Source of the DNA: Desulfomarina profundi
Lineage (GTDB): Bacteria; Desulfobacterota; Desulfobulbia; Desulfobulbales; Desulfocapsaceae
Length of the DNA: 64,000 nucleotides
Reading direction: 5' to 3'
Assembly (NCBI RefSeq): GCF_019703855.1
Contig: NZ_AP024086.1
Coordinates: 1,322,501-1,386,500 of the forward strand
A program made the translations under genes and the position numbers. Positions 9,181 through 18,342 of the stretch are shown in pieces. The notes under the pieces are model-generated. The model ran no database searches and was not told where the DNA came from. It worked only from the letters and a program-made list of their open reading frames with translations. The stretch's first letter is position 1, and each line of letters opens with the position of its first letter.

Positions 9181-10272
9181 CTATTCGTCAACAGTCCTGG
9201 TGTCGCTCTGGAAAAGTGCTTCAGTGAATTCATCAGCATTAAAATCCCGTAAATCGTCCATCTGTTCACCGATACCGATAAATCGTATTGGAACCTTGAT
9301 TTCACGACATATATTGGCGACGATACCGCCCTTTGATGTTCCATCAAGTTTGGTCAGAGCCATACCCGTGATGGTGACCGCATCATCAAACAGCCTCGCC
9401 TGGCTTATCCCGTTCTGACCTGTGGTAGCATCTATTACCAGAAGGATTTCATGGGGTGAACCGGCAAGTTTTTTCCCCATGACTCTTTTGATTTTTTTCA
9501 GCTCTTCCATGAGATTGGCCTGGGTGTGCAGTCTTCCTGCTGTATCCACAAGAACCACGTCTATATTTTGTGAAACAGCGGTACCCAGGGCATCAAAAAC
9601 AACTGACGATGGATCAGCTCCTTCCTGATGAGCGACAACAGGGACGTTATTTCTCTCTCCCCATATCTGCAGTTGTGAGACTGCAGCAGCACGAAATGTG
9701 TCGGCAGCCACAAGCATCACACTTTGCCCAGACTGCTGAAATTTATGGGCGATTTTACCAATGGTTGTTGTTTTGCCGACGCCGTTTACACCTATAACCA
9801 TAATAACAAAGGGACCTTTGTCGGGCATTCTCAGTTCATCGTTAGCCACGGCGTCGAGAATAAAAGCTTTTATTTTCTCCTTGAGGGTATCCTTCAGGGC
9901 GGCCGGATCGGTCAGTTCCTTTCGTTTGACCTTGCGGCGTGCGTGTTCAAGCAGCTCCTGGGTTGTTGCCACTCCCAGGTCGGCAGTGATCAGAATCTCT
10001 TCAAGATCATCCAGAAGTTCATTATCGATTTCTCTTTTTCCAAGAAAAAGTGTGTCCAGTTGGTAAGTGAATGTAGATCTTGTTTTTGAAAGCCGTTCAC
10101 TGAGCCTTGAAAAAAGATTTTTCTTTTTATTTTCCCTGGATTCTTTTATGGGTACTGTTTCTACAGGAGCGGGTTCCGGTGATTGTTTTTCTTCCTGGAC
10201 CGGGCTCTCTGATTCAGGTATTTCAGTTGTTTTCTCTGGAGTCTGTTTCTTTTTTTTAAACCAACCTAACAT
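9181..10272 (-). CDS. ftsY: FtsY, signal recognition particle receptor
   Basis: Receptor GTPase that docks SRP-ribosome complexes at the inner membrane. 363 residues: an acidic and basic N-terminal A region (about 1-55), the N domain (about 60-140) and the G domain. G-domain motifs are GVNGVGKTTTIGK, DTFRAAA, DTAGRLH and TKLDGTSKGG, in SRP-GTPase order. It is the first gene of a three-gene minus-strand operon; the upstream 370 bases must hold its promoter. Confidence 0.96.
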   Translation of the reverse strand: MLGWFKKKKQTPEKTTEIPESESPVQEEKQSPEPAPVETVPIKESRENKKKNLFSRLSERLSKTRSTFTYQLDTLFLGKREIDNELLDDLEEILITADLGVATTQELLEHARRKVKRKELTDPAALKDTLKEKIKAFILDAVANDELRMPDKGPFVIMVIGVNGVGKTTTIGKIAHKFQQSGQSVMLVAADTFRAAAVSQLQIWGERNNVPVVAHQEGADPSSVVFDALGTAVSQNIDVVLVDTAGRLHTQANLMEELKKIKRVMGKKLAGSPHEILLVIDATTGQNGISQARLFDDAVTITGMALTKLDGTSKGGIVANICREIKVPIRFIGIGEQMDDLRDFNADEFTEALFQSDTRTVDE

Positions 10273-10649
10273 GGGGGTTTTTCCTGGTTAAAAAGTTATA
10301 GCCACCTCGAAAAATTGCTTTTCGCCTGACTTCGAACGAAAATTCTAATTATTCAAGGCACCCTTATTTGAAAGATGCTGTTTTGTGGACAAAGATTTTT
10401 TATCTTACGTAGAGTAGGAAAAGAAAGCAACAAAAAGTCATCATCACATCCATGATTGTCATGGTTAAGTTGTATAGGTAAACAGAAAATCTTTTAATCG
10501 TAATTTTTGATCGTGCCTGAAAATCATTGCAATTCCTTCCAGCGGCATTACTGTAGTGATGTTAATTTTGGAACGGGTGGTGGTTTTTGCCCGTGTAGAT
10601 GTTAATCAAAATCTATCTTTATATATTCAAAGTGTTAGGAGGTATCGAA
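10273..10649. other. Divergent intergenic region ftsY/mrp
   Basis: AT-rich 377 bases between divergent genes with no credible coding sequence. It should contain both promoters. A small hairpin ACGGG...CCCGT is visible at 10573-10594, about 55 bases before mrp; it lacks a T tract and could be regulatory. I see no clear -35/-10 pair. Confidence 0.5.
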
Positions 10650-11585
10650 ATGGCCGGATCGTGTGGAAGTTCCTGTGGCACAAATGAGGCGCAACAGGCT
10701 GCGGCTGCCCAGCAGGAAAATGCAATTACCAGGTCCTTAGGCAAGATTAAAAATAAAATCCTTGTGATGAGCGGAAAGGGTGGAGTGGGAAAATCCACTA
10801 TTTCTGTTAATCTTGCTCTCGGGCTTGCTGCCCGTGGTTTCCAGGTGGGGCTGATGGACGTGGATATTCACGGTCCCGACGTGGTCCGCATGCTTGACCT
10901 CAAGGGGAATGTTGAGCCACCTGAAACCCCTGACTCGCTGGTTCCTCCTCTGAAATATAACGATAATCTGAAAGTTGTTTCTCTCGAGTATATGATGAGA
11001 GACAGGGATGAAGCAATTATATGGCGTGGTCCATTGAAGATTCAGGCAATCAGGCAGTTCGTTGCCGATATGGACTGGGGTGAACTGGATTATCTCATCA
11101 TTGATGCTCCTCCGGGGACAGGTGATGAACCCCTTTCCGTCGCTCAGACAATTCCCAATGTCAAGGCCATCGTTGTGACAACGCCACAGAAAGTGGCGCT
11201 TGCGGATGTGAAGAAATCCATTAATTTCTGCAAGACCGTCAAGATGGAGATAATCGGTGTTGTGGAAAATATGTCCGGTTTTGTCTGCCCGCACTGTAAT
11301 GAAACCGTTGATATATTTAAATCCGGTGGTGGAGAGACACTGGCCAGAGAGCTTGAACTGCCTTTTCTCGGGAAAATCCCCATGGATCCCCAGGTAGTTA
11401 TGGCAGGTGATGATGGAAAGCCTTATCTTTCTTCAGATTCCGACAGTCCAGCCACCAAGGCATTTGGAGAGGTTGTAAGCGCTGTTGAAACACGTGTTCC
11501 ACCTGTAGCTCAACCGACTGTATTGAAGATGGCTGACACCGATTCCGGTTGTGCCTGCGGAGGAAGCTGCGCTTCACATTCCTGA
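10650..11585 (+). CDS. mrp: Mrp/NBP35-type Fe-S cluster carrier ATPase
   Basis: P-loop ATPase that carries and delivers Fe-S clusters. The deviant Walker A GKGGVGKST is at about residues 44-52, with DAPPGTGDE and the cluster-binding pair CPHC. Extra cysteines lie at both ends: an N-terminal GSCGSSCG like NBP35/nitrogenase-type carriers, and a C-terminal CACGGSC. This form is common in anaerobic deltaproteobacteria. ATG 10650 is set by a strong AGGAGG 7 bases upstream; the in-frame ATG at 10599 has no such site. Confidence 0.93.
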   Translation: MAGSCGSSCGTNEAQQAAAAQQENAITRSLGKIKNKILVMSGKGGVGKSTISVNLALGLAARGFQVGLMDVDIHGPDVVRMLDLKGNVEPPETPDSLVPPLKYNDNLKVVSLEYMMRDRDEAIIWRGPLKIQAIRQFVADMDWGELDYLIIDAPPGTGDEPLSVAQTIPNVKAIVVTTPQKVALADVKKSINFCKTVKMEIIGVVENMSGFVCPHCNETVDIFKSGGGETLARELELPFLGKIPMDPQVVMAGDDGKPYLSSDSDSPATKAFGEVVSAVETRVPPVAQPTVLKMADTDSGCACGGSCASHS

Positions 11586-11622
11586 GATATTCATTTTTTG
11601 TGAATTTTCGAAGAATGGATCA

Positions 11623-11653
11623 GCGGGTTCTTGCTTTCCCTGCAAGAGCCCGC
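11623..11653 (+). terminator. Strong hairpin downstream of mrp
   Basis: A near-perfect stem of about 12 bp (GCGGG-T-TCTTGC with GCAAGA-G-CCCGC) begins 37 bases after the mrp stop. It has no good T tract, so it may be a transcript-end stabiliser or a terminator of reduced strength. Confidence 0.5.
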
Positions 11654-11678
11654 TTGCCGGTTGCCAAAACACTTTAAA

Positions 11679-11795
11679 CCCCAATCCTGCGATATTACCG
11701 AATCCGCATTGTTATCAATTGCTTGAAGTATGCATATAAGTCAGAGTCGTTGCTGCCCTGTATCTTCGGAAGACTTCATGATTGCAGGATTGAGG
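11679..11795 (-). mobile_element. MITE-like element, copy C (shortened, 117 bp)
   Basis: The ends CCCCAATCCTGCG (11679-11691) and TGCAGGATTGAGG (11783-11795) match the 13-bp termini of copies A and B with a few changes. Flanks TTAAA (11674-11678) and TTCAA (11796-11800) look like a decayed 5-bp target duplication. Read on the minus strand, the first 100 bases align with the start of copy A, including CATACTTCAAGCA-TTGATAAC; the rest is deleted. It therefore looks older and internally deleted. Confidence 0.7.
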
Positions 11796-11825
11796 TTCAA
11801 TACAATTTCTGATGAGACCGAGACA

Positions 11826-12452
11826 ATGAAAGTAAAACAGATGATAGTTGGATCCATGGCCGTCTGCTGCTATATTATCTCCTGTGAAAAAACGAAGAAA
11901 GCAGCGATAATTGATCCGGGTGGAGATGAAGATAAAATTCTGGCTGAAGCAGAAAATTTGGGTGTCAGCATAGAATATATCATTGTTACCCATGGGCATC
12001 CTGATCATGTATGCGGCAATCGAAAAATCCAGGAAGCTACCGGCGCAAAAATAATTATGCATAGAGCCGACGCACAGTTTTTTGACAAGCCAGAAGTGAA
12101 GAACTATTTCTCAATGCTTGGCATGGAACCTTCACCATCACCGGACATACTTGTGGAAGACGGTGATATCATAGAGCTTGGCGAAGAGAAACTGGAAGTC
12201 ATGCATACGCCCGGTCATACTCCCGGAGGTATGTGTCTGTATAACAGTCCTGATGTTATTACAGGTGATACGCTTTTTGTCGGGGGACTTGGACGGACTG
12301 ACTTTCCTGGTGGATCCCATGAAGAACTGCTCAATTCCATCAGGACAAAACTGCTTGTACTGCCGGATGAAACAATAGTCTGGCCTGGACATGGATACGG
12401 GGGAAGTCGTTCTACCATAGGTGAAGAAAAGGTTTCAAACCCATTTCTTTAA
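11826..12452 (+). CDS. Metallo-beta-lactamase-fold hydrolase (glyoxalase II-like)
   Basis: 209 residues with the complete metal site of the fold: THGHPDH (HxHxDH), HTPGHTPGG, TGDTLF (bridging Asp) and a final GHG. Size and motifs fit small glyoxalase II-like hydrolases of thioesters or polysulfide-type substrates; the substrate is unknown. ATG 11826 is chosen because the in-frame codons upstream lie in the MITE-like element. It is on the same strand as selB, 108 bases upstream of it. Confidence 0.88.
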   Translation: MKVKQMIVGSMAVCCYIISCEKTKKAAIIDPGGDEDKILAEAENLGVSIEYIIVTHGHPDHVCGNRKIQEATGAKIIMHRADAQFFDKPEVKNYFSMLGMEPSPSPDILVEDGDIIELGEEKLEVMHTPGHTPGGMCLYNSPDVITGDTLFVGGLGRTDFPGGSHEELLNSIRTKLLVLPDETIVWPGHGYGGSRSTIGEEKVSNPFL

Positions 12453-12472
12453 CGCTCATTCCCACAGCAGAG

Positions 12473-12528
12473 TAATGAAAATTCCAACTGTGGCAAAAAA
12501 AAATGTGGCGGTTGAGTTTTCAGACAAA
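12473..12528 (+). repeat. Short dispersed leader repeat, copy 2
   Basis: Upstream of selB. It shares AATGAAAA, ACTGTGGCA, TGTGGCGGT and TTTTCAGACAAA, in the same order, with the copies before lpxA and the E1beta gene. An A8-9 run lies between the two GTGGC blocks. Confidence 0.4.
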
Positions 12529-12560
12529 TTCCGGGAACTTGAAAGAAGAGATTATTATTT

Positions 12561-14492
12561 ATGCGTGAAATAGTTCTGGGTACTGCCGGTCATGTGGACC
12601 ATGGTAAAACAAGTTTTATCCGGGCTCTGACCGGGATAGAAACGGATCGTCTGAAAGAGGAGAAAAAGAGGGGGATCACCATTGAACTGGGATTCGCCTT
12701 TCTTGATCTGCCCTGCGGACATCGTATCGGCATTGTCGATGTTCCCGGCCATGAAAAATTTGTCAAGAATATGGTTGCCGGGGTAACCGGTATGGATATT
12801 CTGGCATTTATAATTGCAGCGGATGAAGGGATAATGCCGCAAACCCGTGAACATTTCGAAATCTGTCGACTGATGGGTGTTAGACGTGCTCTGGTGATTG
12901 TGACCAAAATTGACCTTGTGGAACCGGACTGGCTTGAAATGGTGGATGAAGAAATATTTGAATTCTGTCAGGGCAGTTTCCTTGAAGATGCACCGGTTCT
13001 CCATGTTTCATCCATTACCGGAGAAGGACTTGATGAGGTTCGTACCACTCTGGATAATTTTGTTACCCAGCACAATTTTACCCAGAGCTTTGGTCCTTTC
13101 AGACTTCCGGTGGACAGAAGTTTCGCCATGAAAGGTTTTGGCTCAGTTGTTACCGGCACTTCCATTTCAGGTAGAACGGCCATTGGTGAGGAACTGCGGC
13201 TCTACCCATCGGAACGTATGGCAAAAGTGAGGGGAATTCAGGTCCACGGGGAACCGGTTGAGGAAGTGGAGGCCGGTCACAGGACGGCGGTGAATCTCCA
13301 GGGTCTTGACAGTACGGAAATTGAGCGCGGTATGGTTCTGGCGCCACCTGAAGTGCTGGAACCCGGCTATATGCTCGATTGTCAATTACTTTATCTCGCT
13401 TCAAATACAAAACCACTTAAACATCGGGCACGGATTCGCGTCCATGTGGGTACTTCTGAAATAATTGGCAGGGTGTCTCTTCTGGACAGAGATGAACTGC
13501 TACCCGGAGAAGAAAGCATTGTCCAGCTGCTGCTTGAAGAAAAGGTTGCAGTCTGGCCTCAGGATCGTTATGTGGTGAGAAGTTATTCACCTGTGTTTAC
13601 GATTGGTGGGGGTGAAATTTTAGGCAATCTGCCATTCAGGAAAAGAAAACGGCTCACAGAAAAAGACCGGGAGTATAACAGGCAGTTATACGAGGTTCTC
13701 GCCGGGGGAACCGTGGAGGAAAAGGCACTGTTCTTTCTGGCAGAGAGTGGAGAAAAGGGGCTCACAGCCGGAGAATTGGGTATTCGCCTCGGCCTTTTTG
13801 GCAAACATCTCAAAAAGGCGTTGAATGAACCGCTTTCCACGAAAAAGATGGTTGTGGTTGATTCATCAACTCAACGTTATGTTATTCGCGATATAGCGGA
13901 AAAGATCAAGGAAACAATTATTTCCACACTCCAGCAATACCACAGGGACAATCCTATTCAGGTGGGGCTGGTGAAAGAGGAACTCCGATCCAGTGTTGGA
14001 AAAAGGGTGGAACAGAAGGTATTTAATTACTGCCTCAATGAGTTACTGCGAAAATCTGTAGTGGTTCTTGAGGAGTCCGCAATCCGTATGGCTGACCATC
14101 AGGTGGCTCTGAAGGCTGATGAAAAACAGTTGGAGAGTGAAATCATCGAGTGGTACAGGGAAAAAGGGTTGACTGCGCCCACGGTGAAAGAAACCATGGC
14201 AAGGTTTTCCGAGTACCCTGAAGGACTTGTGAAGGAAGTTCTACAGTTGCTTCTGCGGCAGGAAACTCTTCTGAAGATAAGTGAAACGCTTTATTTTTCA
14301 AAAGAACGTTTTGATCCGCTGGTGGAATCAGTGGTTGAGGCCATTGAAAGAGATGGAGAGATTGACGCGCCACGTTTCAAGGCCCTGACTGGACTGACCA
14401 GAAAATTCTCAATTCCCATCCTCGAATACCTTGACCGGATAAAAGTCACCATGAGAATTGGGGACAAGCGGGTATTACGTCGTAAAGGCTAG
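12561..14492 (+). CDS. selB: SelB, selenocysteine-specific elongation factor
   Basis: Delivers Sec-tRNA to UGA codons marked by a SECIS hairpin. 643 residues: an EF-Tu-like G domain with GHVDHGKT (about 10-17), RGITIELGF and DVPGHEKFV, two beta-barrel domains, and a C-terminal set of winged-helix domains (about 380-643) that bind SECIS RNA. The organism therefore probably makes selenoproteins, although no selenoprotein, selA, selD or tRNA-Sec gene is visible here. The stop overlaps the convergent tilS stop by two bases. Confidence 0.95.
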   Translation: MREIVLGTAGHVDHGKTSFIRALTGIETDRLKEEKKRGITIELGFAFLDLPCGHRIGIVDVPGHEKFVKNMVAGVTGMDILAFIIAADEGIMPQTREHFEICRLMGVRRALVIVTKIDLVEPDWLEMVDEEIFEFCQGSFLEDAPVLHVSSITGEGLDEVRTTLDNFVTQHNFTQSFGPFRLPVDRSFAMKGFGSVVTGTSISGRTAIGEELRLYPSERMAKVRGIQVHGEPVEEVEAGHRTAVNLQGLDSTEIERGMVLAPPEVLEPGYMLDCQLLYLASNTKPLKHRARIRVHVGTSEIIGRVSLLDRDELLPGEESIVQLLLEEKVAVWPQDRYVVRSYSPVFTIGGGEILGNLPFRKRKRLTEKDREYNRQLYEVLAGGTVEEKALFFLAESGEKGLTAGELGIRLGLFGKHLKKALNEPLSTKKMVVVDSSTQRYVIRDIAEKIKETIISTLQQYHRDNPIQVGLVKEELRSSVGKRVEQKVFNYCLNELLRKSVVVLEESAIRMADHQVALKADEKQLESEIIEWYREKGLTAPTVKETMARFSEYPEGLVKEVLQLLLRQETLLKISETLYFSKERFDPLVESVVEAIERDGEIDAPRFKALTGLTRKFSIPILEYLDRIKVTMRIGDKRVLRRKG

Positions 14493-15967
14493 CCTGGGAC
14501 AGCCTCCTCCTGGCCTGTATTGTTCTCCATGAATGTGGGCTCCAGCCTGATGGTGAGTATCCGTGTCGTTTTTTCAGTGATTCGTGTTTCATGGGCAATT
14601 GCCAGGCTAGGCAGGGCAATGATCCTGTCGGTTTCAACAGAGGCAAGAACAGGAAAACCCGGCCTTCGTTTCTGTTCAATTTTCCTTTCGCTCAATATCC
14701 TTGATATTTTTTTTCTGCCGGGTGCGTTAAATGGTCTGAATTTTTCTCCCTTATGGGGAGGACGCAATACAAGGGGAAAGGTGAAACTCTCCATGTCAAC
14801 ATAGAGAGTATTTTCTTTCCCTGAAAACACCTTGTCTTCATGGAGGTGAAGGCAGAGGTTCAATTCCGGTACCGGATAGGAGCCTGGTTGCGGAACAGTC
14901 AGCGGAGAAAATGATTGCGGCTCCAGGGAACCACGTAATTTCCCCTTTGGAAGAGGGCGGGAGAACAGCAGGAAGTTCTGATGTTTTTCGACACGGACCC
15001 CATCACTGAGATGTATTTCCCCACCGTTGTTCCCTGTTCGGGTAAGATTCAGCAGGGTGACTATTTTTTTAAAATCCGGTCTTATGGACATTTTCCAGAA
15101 GCATTTTTCCAGGATCCTTCTTGCTATTGCATGATGGCAGGTTTGGAGATGGGTAGTGGAAAGTTTGAGAGTGTCTGAGTCTGTTGTCACACTTTTTTGG
15201 TATGCCTTGTCGGCCACCTCTTCAAGATAATCGTTATCCGTTCTGAGAATATCCATGCACTGCAGGACTGTGGTTCTGATGGATGGGTTGAATTGTTTTT
15301 CAAGACCGGGAAGGAGTTCTAATCGAACCCGGTTTCGAAGAAAGACCGGATCAAGGTTTGAGGAGTCCAGGCAGAATGTGATGTTGTTGCTTTTGAGATA
15401 GTGGAGAAGGTCTGATTTTTTTTCAAGCAGCAGGGGACGTACGATTTTTCCCGATACCGGAGACATGCCTGACAATCCTTTCATGCCGCTGCCACGGATA
15501 AGTCGGATAAAGAATTCTTCCACTTGGTCATCTGCTGTGTGGGCAACGGCAATAGCAGAACCGTTAAATGCCCGACGGGTTTGTTCAAGGGCGGTGTACC
15601 GGAGAATTCTGGCACCTTCCTCCGGGGAACAGCCGGTTGATTTTATGTGAAGAGGAACATTGACAGTTCTGCTGACAAACTGAATATTCAGAGTTCTGCA
15701 GACCTTCTTTACCGTATTTATTTCCTGTCTGATTTCTTTCGGGCGAAGCTGGTGGTTGATATAAACTGCCAGGAGTTTCAGGTCCAGGTCAAGCGAGTGG
15801 AGCAGGTGAAGCAGGGCAAGGGAATCACCCCCACCGGAAACAGCGGCAATAACCCTGTCGTGTCGATGCAGTAAGCTGTTCTCCCTGACAAAGGTTTCAA
15901 CGCTGTTGAGCAGGTTATAGTTTTTTTTTTGCTGATATTTTTTTTTAAAATTGTATTGAGTTGTCAT
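14489..15967 (-). CDS. tilS: TilS, tRNA(Ile)-lysidine synthetase
   Basis: Makes lysidine at C34 of the tRNA-Ile that reads AUA, using ATP and lysine. 492 residues with the N-type ATP-pyrophosphatase P-loop SGGGDSLALL at about residue 45, then AHTADDQVEEFFIRLIRGSG, and TilS-type central and C-terminal domains. It is the last gene of a minus-strand run (small ORF, mpl, Hpt, tilS), nine bases after the Hpt gene. Confidence 0.94.
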   Translation of the reverse strand: MTTQYNFKKKYQQKKNYNLLNSVETFVRENSLLHRHDRVIAAVSGGGDSLALLHLLHSLDLDLKLLAVYINHQLRPKEIRQEINTVKKVCRTLNIQFVSRTVNVPLHIKSTGCSPEEGARILRYTALEQTRRAFNGSAIAVAHTADDQVEEFFIRLIRGSGMKGLSGMSPVSGKIVRPLLLEKKSDLLHYLKSNNITFCLDSSNLDPVFLRNRVRLELLPGLEKQFNPSIRTTVLQCMDILRTDNDYLEEVADKAYQKSVTTDSDTLKLSTTHLQTCHHAIARRILEKCFWKMSIRPDFKKIVTLLNLTRTGNNGGEIHLSDGVRVEKHQNFLLFSRPLPKGKLRGSLEPQSFSPLTVPQPGSYPVPELNLCLHLHEDKVFSGKENTLYVDMESFTFPLVLRPPHKGEKFRPFNAPGRKKISRILSERKIEQKRRPGFPVLASVETDRIIALPSLAIAHETRITEKTTRILTIRLEPTFMENNTGQEEAVPG

Positions 15968-15976
15968 GGATTCAGA

Positions 15977-16297
15977 TTAACTATCCAGAAGTGAGCTGAG
16001 TTGTTCACGCAGGATGTTGATTGTTTGTGAATAATCCATTGATTCATCATTTGTTTTTCCTGACTGTTCAATACGGTAGGCAATTTCAGCACTCTGTTCA
16101 AGCCCAAGGTTCAGCAGGGCTCCTTTGATGGTATGAGCCGCTTTGCCGATTCGTTCCAGGTCGTTTTCTTCAACGCATTTTTCAAGAGTTATCAGGTGAG
16201 AATGGAGAGTAGTTAAAAAAGCAGGCAGCATGGTGTCTATTTGTTCTGCTGTCAGGTTAAACTGTTCAGAAAGATATTTTCTGATTTTTTCTTTCAT
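15977..16297 (-). CDS. Stand-alone Hpt (histidine phosphotransfer) protein
   Basis: 106 residues forming a four-helix Hpt domain, with the phospho-acceptor His in AAHTIKGALLNLG at about residue 53. It would pass phosphate between a hybrid kinase and a response regulator. It lies between mpl and tilS, so the partner cannot be read from the neighbours. The hybrid kinase at 54679 in this window is one candidate. Confidence 0.88.
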   Translation of the reverse strand: MKEKIRKYLSEQFNLTAEQIDTMLPAFLTTLHSHLITLEKCVEENDLERIGKAAHTIKGALLNLGLEQSAEIAYRIEQSGKTNDESMDYSQTINILREQLSSLLDS

Positions 16298-16326
16298 TGG
16301 TTCCCTGGAAAGATCGAATTGATCAT

Positions 16327-17772
16327 CTACATGGTTTCCTTTATCCTCTGGAGCAGCCTGTTGTGAATATCATCAAAACCACCATTTGAAAGAATGGCTA
16401 TAATATCACCCGGTTGAATAAAGCTCATAAGACGGTCAATAATTTGGTCTGTATCATCAAATGCTGCTGCATCAAGATCTTTTATATTTTTGAGATCGTC
16501 AGCAAGTTTTTGTGATGAGAACATTTCATCAGGTGCAATATTTTTCAGGGGCACCGGTTCCCGCAACAGTACGATGTCGGCAAAGTCAAATGAGTCGGTA
16601 TATTTCTTTTGGAAAATAGCCCTTCTCGATGAATTTGTTCTCGGTTCAAAAACAATTATGAGCCGGCGGTCTCCATAGGCATCTTTCAGAGCCTGGACAG
16701 TCTCCTTCACCGCTGTAGGGTGATGGGCAAAATCATCAATTACGGTTATTCCTTTCTCTATTCCCCGTATTTCCTGTCTTCGCTTAACACCGCTGAAACT
16801 GCTCAGGCCCTGCTGTATGCTCCCAGCCTGAATACCAAGATGGTGCATGACTGCCGTAACAGCCAGACTGTTCATGCAGTTATGTCTGCCTGGCAGCCTG
16901 ACTGACATTTCCCCATAGGGCTGATCTTCGTGAAAGACTGTAAAATGAGTCTGTCCCCCACTGGGTTTTATGTTTTTCAGGGACCAGGTAAGATTGTCTG
17001 TCTGTCCGTATCCTTCAATTTTACAGGACGCTTTTTTTGCAATTTCAACCACATTGGGGTCATCAAAATTGGCGATGAGCAATCCATCCTCCGGAATCAG
17101 GCGCACGAATTTTAAAAATGCCTTTTTGATAGCAGCCAGGTCTTTAAAGATATCTGCATGGTCAAACTCTATGGAGGTAATAACACCAATCCGGGGTTGA
17201 TAGTGGAGAAATTTGGATTCCTTGTCAAAAAAAGCGGTGTCGTATTCATCCCCTTCGGCAACAAAATAGGGACCGTTACCAAGGCGAAAATTACTGTTGA
17301 ATTCTCTGACGATACCACCAATCATAAATGTCGGGTCAAGACCGCAACTGTGCAAGGCAGTGGCAAGGAGTGAGCAGGTTGTCGTTTTTCCATGGGTTCC
17401 TGCCACCACAAGTGAAGTTCTGTCGGAGATAAAGAAATGTGAGAGTGCCTGTGGAAAGGAAAGGTAAGGGATTGTCGTTTGGCCCAGTCCACAGGCCTCC
17501 GGGTTTTTTGCAGTAATGACATTACCAACGATAACGAGGTCAGGTGCCGGTCGCAGGTTGTCAGGGTGATATCCATCCATGACCGTGATGTTGAGTCTGC
17601 TGAGAAAATCAGACATGGGGGGATAGACATGACTGTCACTGCCGGTAATATGAAATCCTTTTTGCTGCAGCATTCCGGCAAGAGCGGCCATACCGGTTCC
17701 ACAGATTCCCATTATATGGATATGACGGGCGTTGGGAATGCATTTGTTCAATGATGAATCAAGTTCAATCAT
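16327..17772 (-). CDS. mpl: Mpl, UDP-MurNAc:tripeptide ligase (murein recycling)
   Basis: Mur-ligase family, 481 residues. N-terminal nucleotide-fold HIMGICGTGMAALAG, ATP loop AGTHGKTTT at about residue 123, GDEYDTAF, and a C-terminal ligase domain with IDDFAHHPTA. The glycine-rich start and Mpl-like VGNVITAKNPE favour Mpl over MurC. Mpl joins recycled L-Ala-gamma-D-Glu-meso-Dap to UDP-MurNAc. Together with the MurU/AmgK-like pair at 3.7-5.7 kb this suggests active wall recycling. Its start overlaps the preceding small gene by eight bases. Confidence 0.87.
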   Translation of the reverse strand: MIELDSSLNKCIPNARHIHIMGICGTGMAALAGMLQQKGFHITGSDSHVYPPMSDFLSRLNITVMDGYHPDNLRPAPDLVIVGNVITAKNPEACGLGQTTIPYLSFPQALSHFFISDRTSLVVAGTHGKTTTCSLLATALHSCGLDPTFMIGGIVREFNSNFRLGNGPYFVAEGDEYDTAFFDKESKFLHYQPRIGVITSIEFDHADIFKDLAAIKKAFLKFVRLIPEDGLLIANFDDPNVVEIAKKASCKIEGYGQTDNLTWSLKNIKPSGGQTHFTVFHEDQPYGEMSVRLPGRHNCMNSLAVTAVMHHLGIQAGSIQQGLSSFSGVKRRQEIRGIEKGITVIDDFAHHPTAVKETVQALKDAYGDRRLIIVFEPRTNSSRRAIFQKKYTDSFDFADIVLLREPVPLKNIAPDEMFSSQKLADDLKNIKDLDAAAFDDTDQIIDRLMSFIQPGDIIAILSNGGFDDIHNRLLQRIKETM

Positions 17773-17962
17773 TTCCTTTTTTACCTGCCGTATTACTGAT
17801 GGTTGAGTGGATAGTAGAAAAGATCGAAGGAAAATTGGTGGGGGTAATACGACCGACTTCTATGAATTTCACAGCGATTTCCTTGGATATTTTCAATATC
17901 ATTTCTTCCGGTACACCTCTGCCAGTGGATGGTGAATTTGCGTTTTTTTTCTCTGCTGCCAT
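17765..17962 (-). CDS. Small conserved-looking protein of unknown function
   Basis: 65 residues, soluble, with a predicted amphipathic stretch MILKISKEIAVKFIEVGRI. It overlaps the mpl start by eight bases, the mark of translational coupling, and has an AGAGAAAG before its ATG. I recognise no named family. The overlap, a good ribosome site and protein-like composition support a real gene. Confidence 0.6.
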   Translation of the reverse strand: MAAEKKNANSPSTGRGVPEEMILKISKEIAVKFIEVGRITPTNFPSIFSTIHSTISNTAGKKGND

Positions 17963-18098
17963 TTTCTTTCTCTTTTCATGGAGTTGGCAACGCCCCTGCT
18001 GCTTGAAGAAGGCCAGTTCGTCAGAGTAACAGCAGAGGCGTCAATCAAGAATAACCTGTCCAGCCATTCAAGTGTCGGTGTAAGTTTTATTCTATTTA

Positions 18099-18112
18099 TT
18101 GATCCAGGTCAA
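18099..18112. promoter_or_regulatory. CRP/FNR/HcpR-type operator candidate
   Basis: TTGATCCAGGTCAA is a palindrome with arms TTGAT/GTCAA around four bases, one mismatch from the FNR consensus and close to HcpR sites of sulfate reducers. It sits between the mpl operon and the cupin gene. No experiment is implied. Confidence 0.4.
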
Positions 18113-18268
18113 CGCAGAGTGTATTTAAGTGTAATAATTTATCCTGACTGCACAGTTAATGATGATTACTGTTTAACCAGAATTTATCATGCGGGTTTGT
18201 GCCTGTCCATAAATGGCTTTTTTGTCCGATTTCTGCGTGGCTGTGAAAGATAAAAATGCTCCTGTGTG

Positions 18269-18312
18269 ACATGTTTAAAGTCGTTGATAATGAAGCAGAT
18301 TCGGTGAAATTA
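18269..18312 (+). repeat. Fragment of the MITE-like element (copy D)
   Basis: About 43 bases, including CGTTGATAATGAAGCAGAT and TCGGTGAAAT, match the interior of copy B almost exactly. There are no terminal repeats. It lies just before the cupin ribosome site, and AAAGATCTCA downstream also resembles the element, so this is a worn remnant. Confidence 0.6.
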
Positions 18313-18342
18313 AACACCTCGAAAAGATCTCAGGGAGAAATA

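Larger units (their letters stand above)
17963..18342. other. Intergenic region before the cupin gene
   Basis: 380 bases with no convincing gene. It holds an FNR/HcpR-like palindrome at 18099-18112 and a fragment of the MITE-like element at about 18269-18312, and presumably promoters for the divergent small-ORF/mpl operon and the cupin gene. Confidence 0.5.

Noticed and set aside
17978-18253. A 91-codon plus-strand frame before the cupin gene
   Set aside because: No ribosome site, no family resemblance, and it overlaps the operator-like palindrome.
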